Part shown: in pieces, positions 22,401 through 29,333 of the stretch | How positions within the stretch are numbered: the stretch's first letter is position 1 | Layout of the letters: each line of letters starts with the position of its first letter | NCBI GenBank assembly: GCA_014084085.1 | Contig: NPFB01000013.1 | Coordinates: 135,958 to 191,714 of the forward strand | Source of the DNA: Hondaea fermentalgiana | Lineage: Eukaryota; Sar; Bigyra; Thraustochytrida; Thraustochytriidae | DNA length: 55,757 nt | Direction of reading: 5' to 3' | Program-made: the position numbers and the translations under genes | The notes under the pieces: model-generated | Databases searched by the model: none | The model's input: only the letters and a program-made list of their open reading frames with translations | What the model was told of the DNA's origin: nothing

Positions 22401-23246
22401 GGGGGAGGCTACGCTATTGGGAGTTTTGATGCGGGTGTCGAGATTGAGGCTGAGGTTGCGTGAAAGAGAAGCATCGATTTCTAGGGCTGGCTGTTCTTCC
22501 TCCTCAGTCATTGAATTTGTTGGATCAGCATAAGGAGCCATAGAGACATCTTCTAGACGCGCGGCTTCAAACCATGTAAGCCATGGTCTCTCTTCCGGGT
22601 CCATGACAAAATGCGCAGTGATTGAATGCACAACGACGTTCATTTCATGCTGCAAATATGTGGCAAGGCTCTCTGTTGATTCATGCAATAGCTTGCGCAA
22701 AGAAAGTGCACGACATTTGGTTGCAGGTCCAAGGACTTGATTTCCAGTAGTCGGATCCCAAGATACAGGACGTGAATGCGCTTCCACAGCGCCCGCTGTA
22801 GGCCCTTTCCCGGTGCTGCGCCACTCACACACGTATAGATTTCGAACTCGATTGCCTGAAGGCGGAATGTAGGTCTGCACGGCTCGAGCTGTGCAAAGGT
22901 CGAATGCAGCACCAAGATCTGAAAGCAGCACACGTTTCGTCTTTCCATTCCGCAAATATGCAATGCACGTTGTTTCTTGAGCGCTCCAAGCCCTTCCAAA
23001 GCGGCTGAGAAGCATCTCAACAGTTGCGGCTCGTTTTTTGATCACGTCGCCCGATTTGGAGGAAGACAAAAGCCAGCGGTCAACATCCCCCGTGGGTTTG
23101 ATAAACACGGTCTCTGCAAGGAGTGTACGACATTTGCACCGCGCGTTGGCTGTCCAAAGGTGACGTAGTGCCCATATGCCAGCGTCTCGGTCCTTGGCAA
23201 AAATTTCACGCCTATCTTTGGCAAAGTCGTCCAAAAGCTCCGCCAT
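16419..23246 (-). CDS. Multidomain receiver-like / alpha-beta hydrolase-like / IQ / SAM / ankyrin protein
   Basis: 2,275 residues in one uninterrupted frame from the ATG at 23246. In order: an N-terminal region (about 20-240) of unknown fold; a CPNC cysteine pair near 572; a response-regulator receiver-like domain at about 786-910; an alpha/beta-hydrolase-like domain at about 1000-1275; a Gln/Ala-rich linker; six IQ motifs at about 1515-1670; a long coiled coil at about 1670-1835; a Gly/Ser linker; a SAM domain at about 2000-2060; and two to three ankyrin repeats at the C-terminus. In the receiver the phospho-acceptor Asp is replaced by Ser (DLFLTSTLLP, S835) and the conserved Thr/Ser by Ala870, while the Lys (K892) remains. 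In the hydrolase the nucleophile elbow reads GFGNG, with Gly1093 in place of Ser; a histidine in SGHE is kept. Both look like binding modules, not enzymes. IQ motifs predict calmodulin or centrin binding, and SAM and ankyrin predict scaffolding. A flagellar or cytoskeletal role fits the divergent kinesin-2 neighbour, but this is inference. Confidence 0.85.
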   Translation of the reverse strand: MAELLDDFAKDRREIFAKDRDAGIWALRHLWTANARCKCRTLLAETVFIKPTGDVDRWLLSSSKSGDVIKKRAATVEMLLSRFGRAWSAQETTCIAYLRNGKTKRVLLSDLGAAFDLCTARAVQTYIPPSGNRVRNLYVCEWRSTGKGPTAGAVEAHSRPVSWDPTTGNQVLGPATKCRALSLRKLLHESTESLATYLQHEMNVVVHSITAHFVMDPEERPWLTWFEAARLEDVSMAPYADPTNSMTEEEEQPALEIDASLSRNLSLNLDTRIKTPNSVASPNASRVRKRPRGGRRRSDERARFGSPRATATDAVALGIQVGHATAHVEDHDASEDLGDVGASGETDVEKAESAASLRAREAHNFTIAGTSAAALDATGAIKINAPPVVDQHYPNPFNCRGDFCDFPVQEPATLYSKAPETVSKRSGQVGLALAKRLFSKNELEAMAMKMGFNMATPQGHEDALEALGKRLEATGPGPDITKRIQHYAKPQYEHYQLPMKSIAMARKEKRGFVASMGVQGGANPSSQKRAPGADTFARPKDRGIEGLDAREHLLEQHGGVPLSHFYEHVTVCPNCYRIYSTLDQARDILEGEAMRRSRREAALRGAARDAAREDLIARLNAKGQQRRALDGREPATRERTRTPSPIRSARRYVQELPELLPNRSTPDLPTRAELREEEDRKAVELAQNLTNAVVKAVEGGACTREEAKRLQAEHESLQKFEDLESYLRGTRERKYNEAASALIAHEANPRSRRAPKSNKAGKRGGHLSLADREKEKERDARRYKGQILLAEEDDDIREQVSSILRDAEYTVTVFSDGPPALEMCRDNYFDLFLTSTLLPSLNGLEVAKLLRKREKKGDPDKQRLPLVALAAETAPEDLRLYMDAGFDGCVSKPVDEVSLLNTVRAAIPRHEPSKSAAKRLARKLGPGGSSTTATSGSADFEVPLTRPTTSGLMTSSDVVKLTLPMPRNNLDEEASSTGVFQMDADTSFPYLVMGEKRSGSRLFNIVVLHDFFDTYETMQIFFRPIVTKYPGLQVLVFNLPGQAFTEWRRDALLNNEYYDHCVDALLRHVDYNGTKELETRGPYATPFYLMGFGNGANIAMQYAARCKPPKMRALLSLNGFSHVDPHLAGILHDCMNVFSCAPATRPDLPVYFYTRFLFSSAYLSKVSTPLALNLYTAVHNPITLEGRMQICKGSLAHADLRDEIKQLDKPIILVQSSQGGLVKPLHVEPVVKLRGGEARSIRQCLKDRSRPCVIWLRSGHELFQECRRPVSDLIEQLCTGYHENHDVAFLSTADDTEAQSPGRSRRPRDSGKRGGVGGATGQPSKFFEDRFIDNVLGTLDKVRQEGSVEANPFAPNSQQQQQLQQQQQQRPGSREAKQSMQSSMDQLNESDDPAENPRAELSRWQNFREETGRRAQGPSAAERNRAAQDAKASRRKDAAAAAAASAAAAADLSFDPTMRNFDWAQKRRKGTDPDSDDEGDFDPRFGGVPARAMKPVEVPEIREYMRWRIARNKKRLAKFVRSACVIQRAWRAFLARTLAEKLRTTRAALLIQSKWRAKLARDELEQRRQEEWAARLVQRCWRGKAGRDLFRERRAQVNAARHMQRIFRGRQGKKRVEGIKQKRRRAAMAIQNMVRAHIARKLTWRLRQQRNAAIDIQRVYRGHRGRGRASLERDKYLFSKAQSQGIDFGRQMLLEHKLHGTRLQSEVSMLTREKVETEEKVEALLSEISEFDKGVRALEKEMHELSAVETEAKGVLDEEARIELREQKMRLDHEFGIMLGKIADRKERLKNLEVKLQTIDRTRQGKEEELRDLERKLVVLLEEQQQELEQIKRRQQTRGELALPETAATALQVGAGGGVGGGAALGGPMASPYAGPTPQQQQQANNMMQSTESLMKFGFMSMSLTYFSSLNMVRAMRKVGALNTVLHGPAGTGAGQAQIQALLSGANGSSAGGKAGDAKTGAGDSSGSAGSSGHFRPGFRKGQMPEEQDALTVTTWTVEDVGDWLGTLKLKQYRACFADAAIDGAFLYDLNDDDLRNTLGIEHNLHRKKILSSIVKLRRMEEAHSAQSMSNTSLSGSSLMSIQAVKNSAGGTTMNGSSGSGPAPVMPVVPSVDSMDDTDGRPISAAASLTVHPDKLLSMARHGKVREMREAMQALPDRPFDPSDVTEQYVDSYGTKYSDELGRLQWFINKADEHGNTLMTIAAQNGRIKVAKLLLDKGANVNHQNVQGQTPLHYAMAYNFYELGAWLTDAAEGASANDQLLNMYGLTPYDGLSPE

Positions 23247-24297
23247 GGCTTGGCGAGGGATGTAACCTAGTCAAGAGAAGAAGCGTGCGTAATCCTTTGG
23301 GAGCGTGCTGAGCGAAAGACGAACAACACGGAGAGTATGAAAGAAAGAGCGTTTGTGGCTTGGTGCGGGTGTTGAGGACGAGGCTGTGCCACGAAACGTT
23401 TGCGGCGTGGTACGGCGTGGCACGGCAGTGCACGGCACGGCACAGCAAGGCACAGCAAGGCACAGCAAGGCACAGCAAGGCACGGCACGGCACGGCACAA
23501 TCGGACCGACACAACTCGACTCGACACGGCACGGCACGAAATGCTGAGCGAGGTGAGGTGGCTCACCGCTCGCCTCGACGAGGCGTGCGACGCCACCGTC
23601 ACCGCCGCCGCCGACGCCGACGCCGACGCAGTCCGTATCGGCAAAAAGTCTGGACGCCTGGTTAACTGCCGTCCACGGTATCGTCGCCGTACAAAGCCTC
23701 GCCTAGTCCTCGTCTCATTCGCCTGCACAAGCGGTGAATCAAGGTCCCGTTCATATGTATTCATACACGCAAAGAGAGGCGCTCTCAAGAACCGGAGCAG
23801 AATCTGATATCCGTTGGGTTCGCCGTCGATCAGCTTGTTTAAAGTGCATGAACGTTGAAACGTCCTCCTTCTGGGGACTGCTATTCTTGCGAGTTGCGAG
23901 TTGCAAGACATGCGCATGCACTAACTTGGCTGCTTGCTTGCGTGCTTTCATGCAAACAAAAATATGAATTGAGCTTTACTACGTGGAGTGGTGGTGTTGT
24001 TGAGGTGGCGAGAGGGAGAGGCGAAGGCCACCGAGGGCAAGTGGACAGACCTCAAAGGAGCGGCGAGAAGCGTCCACTTCCACGGCACGCCACGCCGAGC
24101 CGAGCAGGTACAGCCGGGCTGCGCCGTGCTAGCTTACGCCAAGCCAAGCAACGCCAGACGAGTCTGAGCTTGAGTTCGAGCTGAGTCTTTGTTCGACGAC
24201 AGCTTGGAGAGAGAGAGGGAGACGAAGGCCGTCCAAAGAAAACTAGAAGAAGGGAAGAAGGAAATCGAAGGAGAGGAGCTCGACAACCAATAGGAAA
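23247..24297. promoter_or_regulatory. Divergent intergenic region, multidomain protein / kinesin-2
   Basis: A 1,051-base region holding the promoters of two long divergent genes. It contains a tandem array at 23420-23498 built from CACGG pentamers and four copies of the decamer CACAGCAAGG. Frames that read through the array are repeat translations, not genes. Confidence 0.6.
23420..23498. repeat. CACGG / CACAGCAAGG tandem array
   Basis: Four exact copies of the 10-base unit CACAGCAAGG at 23441-23480, flanked on both sides by CACGG pentamers. The decamer looks like a doubled pentamer. It lies 175-250 bases upstream of the multidomain gene's ATG. Confidence 0.9.
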
Positions 24298-26805
24298 ATG
24301 GGTGGGGAGTCGAAAACTGCCGAGAAATTCGGACGCGAGCTCGCGCGCAGCAAGGCAGGCGAATGTGTGCGTGTCGTGGTTCGTGTACGTCCCCTCAACA
24401 GCACGGAAAAGCAAGAGGGTTATGAGGCGGCCGCCATTGTCGACGAGCAGCGCGCGTCTATTAGCCTTACGAACCCAAGCGCAGCAGCTTCAGAGCCCCC
24501 CAAGGTGTTCACTTTTGACCAGGTTTATGGACCCACGGCACAGCAAAAGCAAATCTACGATAGAACCGCCGCAGCAATCGTTGAAAGCGTCTGCGAAGGC
24601 TACAATGGCACAATTTTTGCGTACGGGCAGACCGGCGCCGGAAAGACCCACACAATGGAGGGTTGTCGCGACCCGCCCGAGCTCAAGGGCATTATTCCGA
24701 ACTCTTTCAAGCACATTTTCGACAAGATCGCCGCCGAGGGTTCTGACCACAAGCAGTTCTTGGTGCGCGCAAGTTACCTCGAAATCTACATGGAGGAGTG
24801 CCGTGATCTTTTGGCGCACAATCCGAAAAACAAACTCGAGCTCAAGGAGAGTGTGGACTCTGGCGTGTACGTCAAGGACCAGCGCGTTGAGATCGTCAAG
24901 AGCGTTGCGGAAATTGATCGTCTCATGCAGGAGGGTAACGGAAAGCGCAAGGTTGGCGCTACGCGGATGAACCAGACCTCCTCGCGGTCGCACTCGATCT
25001 TTAGCATCGTTGTGGAGACCAGTGAGCTCGATGAAAGCTCGGGAGAAGCCAAGATTCGCGTCGGCAAGCTGAACCTTGTCGATTTGGCTGGCTCGGAGCG
25101 GCAATCCAAGACTGGTGCTACTGGAGAGCGGCTCGAGGAGGCCACCAAAATTAACCTTTCGCTCTCCGCGCTGGGTAACGTGATTTCTGCTCTGGTGGGC
25201 TCCAAGTCGCAGCACATTCCGTATCGTGACTCAAAGCTCACTCGTCTTTTGCAGGACTCCCTCGGTGGCAACACCAAGACGGTAATGATTGCCAACTGCG
25301 GACCGGCAGACTACAACTACGATGAAACGCTTTCGACACTGCGCTATGCTGATCGCGCCAAGAAGATCAAGAATAAGCCCAAGATTAACGAGGATCCCAA
25401 GGATGCTATGCTGCGTGAGTTTCAGGAAGAGATTATGCGCCTCAAGGCACAGCTGCAGGCGGCCGCGAACGGCCAGCCGATCGACCCCAATTCGGTCGTC
25501 GATGGCGTCGCTGCAGTGGCCGGTAAGCCCGTGATGGACTCGCGCCAAATCGAGGAGCTCAAGGAGGAGATGAAGAGCGAGATGAAACGTCAAGCTGAGG
25601 AAGACAAGCGTCGAATCCAGCAACAAGCGCAGGAACAATTGGAAAAGATCACGGAGGAGAAGCGCATGTCTGAGAAGGAACGCGCGGATCTTAAGGCGCG
25701 CCTGGAGCGGGAGGGCCAACAAGCATTGCGCGCCAAGCAGGCCAAAGAAGCGCTTCAGAAGAAGCTGAAGATGATGGAGCAGCGCCTCTTGGTGGGCGGC
25801 ATGATTATGGACAAGGCTGCGAAGCAAGAGGAGGATTTGCGCAAGGCCGAAATTGAGCTCGAGGAACGCAGGGTACAGGAGCGCATTCTCGCACGCAAGG
25901 TGATCGAGAAAGAAGAAGAGATGATGCTGAAGGAGGAGCGGTACTCGTCGCTTCAGGACGAGGTCGAGGTGAAGACCAAGAAACTCAAGAAGCTGTGGCA
26001 AAAGTACCAAGGCTGCAAGACCGAGGTTAAGGATCTCGAGCAGAGCTTTCAGCAAGAGCGCGAAGACATGTTGCACACGATTCGAGAGCTGACTCGCCAG
26101 GTCAAGCTCAAAGAGCTCGTCATTGAACATTTCATCCCAACGGACGAGGCGGATAAATTGAATGCCCGTGCCCAGTGGGACGAGAAGCAAGACCAGTGGA
26201 AGATTTCTCGTATCGAATTTGCTGGAAATCAGCTTCGGCCAACACGGCCTCTGAGCAACATGCGTTCTCGGCGCCCAGAGACCGACTACGCAAATCACCG
26301 CAAGCAGTACGACGATAACCCACGATACCGGTCGGAGAATGTCGCGACGCTCGATTTGGAGATGACGGAGCGGCTAACTGCGGATTATGATGGCGCGGCC
26401 ATGAATCAGCGCGTGCAAGCAGCGCTCACGGCGGCGCTAGAAAGCGGAGAACCGGACGTTTCTTTTGGAGCTGCCCCGGAAAACTTGCCGACTTGCAACC
26501 CGTACCTGAGCTACAACCCCGGCGACCCTGGAACGGCGGGAAGCGAGTCTGTGCGCGAACGTGGATCGACGGCGTCGAGTTCGCGACGGACCAAGTCGCG
26601 AGGGGCGTCGAGCAAGCGCCCAGGCACGGCATCGCGGGCTGGGCGGGATCGACGAAAGTCCTCGTCTGCAAGCAGGGACGATGGGCCGACGATGTCGCTC
26701 ATGTCGCACCACCATCGCCACGCGCATCACGGCATCGACGATGACGAGGGCAAGGATCCCGAGGAAATGTATCCCTCGGCGCGAGGCCTTGTCTCTCGCT
26801 CATGA
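24298..26805 (+). CDS. Kinesin-2 (KIF3/FLA10-type) motor subunit
   Basis: 835 residues from the ATG at 24298. The motor domain fills residues 20-365, with the P-loop GQTGAGKT at 110-117, switch I NQTSSRSHS, switch II DLAGSER, and the microtubule-binding loop YRDSKLTRLLQDSLGG. The neck region reads NKPKINEDPKDAMLREFQEE, which is diagnostic of kinesin-2 (KIF3A/KIF3B). A coiled coil of about 200 residues follows, then the conserved ERL/HFIP-type tail region with LVIEHFIP and a basic Ser/Arg-rich end. Kinesin-2 carries intraflagellar-transport trains toward the flagellar tip as a heterodimer, so a partner subunit and KAP should exist elsewhere. Length is usual for KIF3 subunits. Its presence implies a flagellated stage. 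No intron is needed. Confidence 0.96.
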   Translation: MGGESKTAEKFGRELARSKAGECVRVVVRVRPLNSTEKQEGYEAAAIVDEQRASISLTNPSAAASEPPKVFTFDQVYGPTAQQKQIYDRTAAAIVESVCEGYNGTIFAYGQTGAGKTHTMEGCRDPPELKGIIPNSFKHIFDKIAAEGSDHKQFLVRASYLEIYMEECRDLLAHNPKNKLELKESVDSGVYVKDQRVEIVKSVAEIDRLMQEGNGKRKVGATRMNQTSSRSHSIFSIVVETSELDESSGEAKIRVGKLNLVDLAGSERQSKTGATGERLEEATKINLSLSALGNVISALVGSKSQHIPYRDSKLTRLLQDSLGGNTKTVMIANCGPADYNYDETLSTLRYADRAKKIKNKPKINEDPKDAMLREFQEEIMRLKAQLQAAANGQPIDPNSVVDGVAAVAGKPVMDSRQIEELKEEMKSEMKRQAEEDKRRIQQQAQEQLEKITEEKRMSEKERADLKARLEREGQQALRAKQAKEALQKKLKMMEQRLLVGGMIMDKAAKQEEDLRKAEIELEERRVQERILARKVIEKEEEMMLKEERYSSLQDEVEVKTKKLKKLWQKYQGCKTEVKDLEQSFQQEREDMLHTIRELTRQVKLKELVIEHFIPTDEADKLNARAQWDEKQDQWKISRIEFAGNQLRPTRPLSNMRSRRPETDYANHRKQYDDNPRYRSENVATLDLEMTERLTADYDGAAMNQRVQAALTAALESGEPDVSFGAAPENLPTCNPYLSYNPGDPGTAGSESVRERGSTASSSRRTKSRGASSKRPGTASRAGRDRRKSSSASRDDGPTMSLMSHHHRHAHHGIDDDEGKDPEEMYPSARGLVSRS

Positions 26806-27204
26806 TTTTTTCTCTTTTCCTTTTCCCCAAAACAACAAAAAGTGAGATGCCAATGTCTTTTTCCTTCGAGTGCATGGAGAGAATGGGCATGCAATATATC
26901 CGCGCTCGAATCTATTGCAGATCGCGACATTTTGAGAACCAAGGCCAGAAAACTAGAAAGCGAACAATCAAAACAAGCAAGCAAGCAAGCAAACAAACAA
27001 ACAAACAAACAATCAAACAGCTTTTTATTCTTGTTATTTTCGTGGATTCGGAGCTCGTCATGGCTTAGCAAACAAGACCAAACGACTGGACGGATGGTGT
27101 CATCTTTTCTTCTTCTCTTCGAACAGCAGAACTTCTGACAGGGAATGATCAAATCAGGTCAGACCGGCTCGACAAGCATTTCGCTCGCCATTTTATACTA
27201 GTAG
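26806..27204. other. Convergent intergenic region with AAGC/AAAC repeat
   Basis: A 399-base region between the 3' ends of kinesin-2 and the hemoglobin gene. It contains a tetranucleotide run (CAAG)n passing into (CAAA)n at about 26973-27013. No gene is seen. Confidence 0.6.
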
Positions 27205-27849
27205 CTAGGCCTGGTTCTGCTCTTGTTGTTCCTCTGGTTTCCCACTAGGTTGTGTATGTTCGGTTCCAGATGACTCTTTCGATACATCTTGACCTTGTTG
27301 TTGTTGTTGTTGTTGCTGTTGTTGCTGTTCCTGTTGCTGTTCCTGTTCCTGTTGCTGTTCCTGTTGCTGCTGTTGCAGTTTCCTCCTCGCGCGGACGTCC
27401 GCGACGCCGAGAACGAGAAAGTAGGCAGTGTGGCGAAAGTAGGCCATCATACGCCTACGCGAGTCGTCGTCGATGCCCGGAGTCTCGGCGAGCGCAATGG
27501 CCATGTGCTCGATCCAGCGCTTGGCGCCGGCGTGGGTCATGCGAAAATCAACGTGGCGGCCGATGAGCGCAGGATGGCCCTTGCGCTGCGAGTACAGCTG
27601 CGGTCCCCCGAACCGCTGCACGAGGAACGTCCATTGGTTCTCGATGGCCACGGCCTTGTCGCTGGCCGCAAAAATCGACTTGAACCAGGGCGCCGCGTCG
27701 TCCTCGAAGACGGCGTTGTAAAAGTTCGTGGAGAGCTGCTTCAAGGTCTCCTCGCCGAGCCGCTCGTACAGGTTCACCTCGTCGACGGTGAAGGCCTCCT
27801 CGAGCGCCACCCCGCTCGCCGCGCACGCCCTCGCCTGCACGTTCTGCAT
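27205..27849 (-). CDS. Truncated hemoglobin (group II type) with Gln-rich C-terminal tail
   Basis: 214 residues from the ATG at 27849. Residues 25-150 match the 2-on-2 globin fold of the group II (trHbO) type: LYERLGEE, B10 tyrosine at Y44, the E-F segment FLVQRFGGPQLY, the pre-F and F-helix run RKGHPALIGRH with proximal His99, and the G8 tryptophan W112 (RWIEHM). Such proteins bind O2 and NO and are linked to oxidative or nitrosative chemistry. After the H helix the protein continues into about 40 residues dominated by Gln with some Glu, then a Ser/Thr/Pro-rich end, about 60 residues more than the family needs. A longer in-frame extension upstream to 28092 exists, but it translates a tandem DNA repeat and is Cys/Arg-rich, so I prefer this Met. 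The gene is convergent with kinesin-2. Confidence 0.9.
   Translation of the reverse strand: MQNVQARACAASGVALEEAFTVDEVNLYERLGEETLKQLSTNFYNAVFEDDAAPWFKSIFAASDKAVAIENQWTFLVQRFGGPQLYSQRKGHPALIGRHVDFRMTHAGAKRWIEHMAIALAETPGIDDDSRRRMMAYFRHTAYFLVLGVADVRARRKLQQQQQEQQQEQEQQQEQQQQQQQQQQQGQDVSKESSGTEHTQPSGKPEEQQEQNQA
27296..27382. repeat. CAG/CAA repeat encoding polyglutamine
   Basis: Trinucleotide-like TTG/CTG/TTC runs on the plus strand encode the Gln/Glu-rich tail of the hemoglobin on the minus strand. Mixed CAA and CAG codons suggest the glutamine run itself is tolerated or kept, rather than a pure slippage tract. Confidence 0.85.
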
Positions 27850-27951
27850 CTCTCTCGCGCGCGCCCTCCCGCCGTCCGAAGCGTCCCTGGTGCGAGGACA
27901 ACTCTGTTCGTCTTCTGCAGGGCCGCGCCGTCCCCCGCACCGCACCCGATA

Positions 27952-28043
27952 TGCGTTGCGCACCCGCGGAAATGCGTTGCGCAGAGAACAGATATTGCGT
28001 TGCGCACATAAAATGCGTTGCGCACAGGAAATGCGTTGCGGCA
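27952..28043. promoter_or_regulatory. Five spaced TGCGTTGCGCA motifs
   Basis: Copies begin at 27952, 27973, 27996, 28014 and 28032. Four are exact; the last reads TGCGTTGCGGCA. Spacing is 18-23 bases with different spacer sequence, so this looks like a cluster of binding sites or a decayed 20-base minisatellite, 100-195 bases upstream of the hemoglobin ATG. Confidence 0.6.
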
Positions 28044-28385
28044 GACGGAAGCGTAGGACACCCACCGGACCGGCGGCAGCAGGAAAACACACTCCACGCT
28101 GCGCGCGCCGCAGCGCATCGATCCGGCGGCGGCGGCGACTTCAGGCGCGCGGGCGCGGGCAGCGCGGCGGGTTTCCCGCCCTTGGAGCGGCGGCGGGCGA
28201 GAAGGGGGGGCGAGAGGACTGGCCCCGGCTTGCTTTCGATCAAGCAGGCGCGAGCGGGCTTGAATAGCTGCGAAGCATCGCCATGGGATGGCTCATCGCT
28301 TCAGGAGAGAATGACAAAAAAGAGGCCCGCGCACAGGTCGGCCCCGGGTCGAGTCGAAGCGGGCGCGAGCCCACTTGCGCTCGCG

Positions 28386-28435
28386 CTCGGCTCGGCTCGG
28401 CTCGGCTCGACTCCACTCCACTCCGCTCGACTCCA
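28386..28435. repeat. CTCGG/CTCGA/CTCCA pentamer array
   Basis: A degenerate pentanucleotide array in phase over about 50 bases, all of the form CTC followed by two variable bases. Confidence 0.8.
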
Positions 28436-28455
28436 CCACGAAACGAGACGTCCGT

Positions 28456-28661
28456 CAGCGCAGCGCAGCGCAGCGCAGCGCAGCGCAGCGCAGCGCAGCG
28501 CAGCGCAGNNNNNNNNNNNNNNNNNNNNNNNNNNNNNNNNNNNNNNNNNNNNNNNNNNNNNNNNNNNNNNNNNNNNNNNNNNNNNNNNNNNNNNNNNNNN
28601 NNNNNNNNCAGCGCAGCGCAGCGCAGCGCAGCGCAGCGCAGCGCAGCGCAGCGCAGCGCAG
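28456..28661. repeat. (CAGCG)n array containing an assembly gap
   Basis: Perfect CAGCG units run up to the gap at 28508 and resume at 28609 through about 28661. The two flanks are the same repeat, so the gap is almost certainly an unresolved stretch of the same array. Confidence 0.9.
28509..28608. other. Assembly gap (100 N)
   Basis: Exactly 100 N, the conventional size for a gap of unknown length. True repeat length cannot be inferred. Confidence 0.99.
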
Positions 28662-29126
28662 AGCGAAGAGGACGACGAGAGCTGCGCTCGCTGCGAGCGG
28701 GCGCGGCGTGCGGCGCACCGTGAGCCGCGGCTTTTCGGGTGCGGCTGCGGCTCGCGGCGGCCAGCCGGGAGAGATTGGCTGGAAGCGCGGCGCGGCGGGG
28801 TGTGCGCGCGTGCAGGAATTGGAGCGCACGCTCGACTTCACATCACCATCGCTCATGGCAGCAGGCAGGCACGCACGCAGGCCGGGGGCGCGGGATCTGG
28901 GGGAGAACAGTGAAAATGAAGGGTGGAGCGTGCTGGGAAAAGATGGCGGGGCCGGGGTCCTAGGAGGAAGGGATCGAATCATGCGTGCGGCGCGCGCGAA
29001 CGATCTGGTTATCGATTGACGTTATCGATCGCGAGGGTGCAGGACGGAGAGGAACGCGCAAGCAGTGCATTTGGACGCGGGGTTTCGGGCATGCAGTTCC
29101 GAATTAGGGAGAGAATAACAAACAGG

Positions 29127-29180
29127 GTCCGTCCCGTCCCGTCCTGGCCCGGCCCGTCTCGTCCCGTCCCGTCCTGTCCC
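29127..29180. repeat. (CGTCC)n pentamer array
   Basis: CGTCC-type units with variants (CTGGC, CGTCT), ending about 150 bases upstream of the GST-like start codon. Confidence 0.8.
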
Positions 29181-29333
29181 ATTCACCCATTCGTTCATTG
29201 CTCATCCCTTCGTCCGTTCATTCACTCATTCCAGCAGTTTCGCCCTCGTTGTCGTCGTTGTTGTTGTTCTTGTTGACGTTGCTATCGTTGTTGCCGCCGT
29301 AGTCGTCGATTGCGCGCAAGACGAGCAATCGCC

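Larger units (their letters stand above)
27850..29333. promoter_or_regulatory. Divergent intergenic region, hemoglobin / GST-like, with assembly gap
   Basis: A 1,484-base region. From left to right: five TGCGTTGCGCA motifs at 27952-28043, a CTCGG/CTCGA/CTCCA pentamer array at 28386-28435, a CAGCG array interrupted by a 100-N gap at 28456-28661, and a CGTCC pentamer array at 29127-29180. No further gene is supported. Confidence 0.6.

Noticed and set aside
23353..23807. Plus-strand frames rich in Thr-Ala-Arg-His
   Set aside because: Direct translation of the CACGG/CACAGCAAGG array.
25231..26298. Long minus-strand frame (355 residues) opposite the kinesin-2 coiled coil
   Set aside because: It is the antisense of a Glu/Lys/Arg-rich coiled coil and so reads as Leu-rich. 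No independent motif, and the plus strand is clearly coding.
27850..28092. N-terminal extension of the hemoglobin upstream of its Met at 27849
   Set aside because: It translates the TGCGTTGCGCA repeat cluster and is Cys/Arg-rich without globin similarity. The shorter start gives a normal globin N-terminus.
28386..28661. CRISPR-like array
   Set aside because: Repeats are contiguous pentamers without spacers, in a eukaryotic context.
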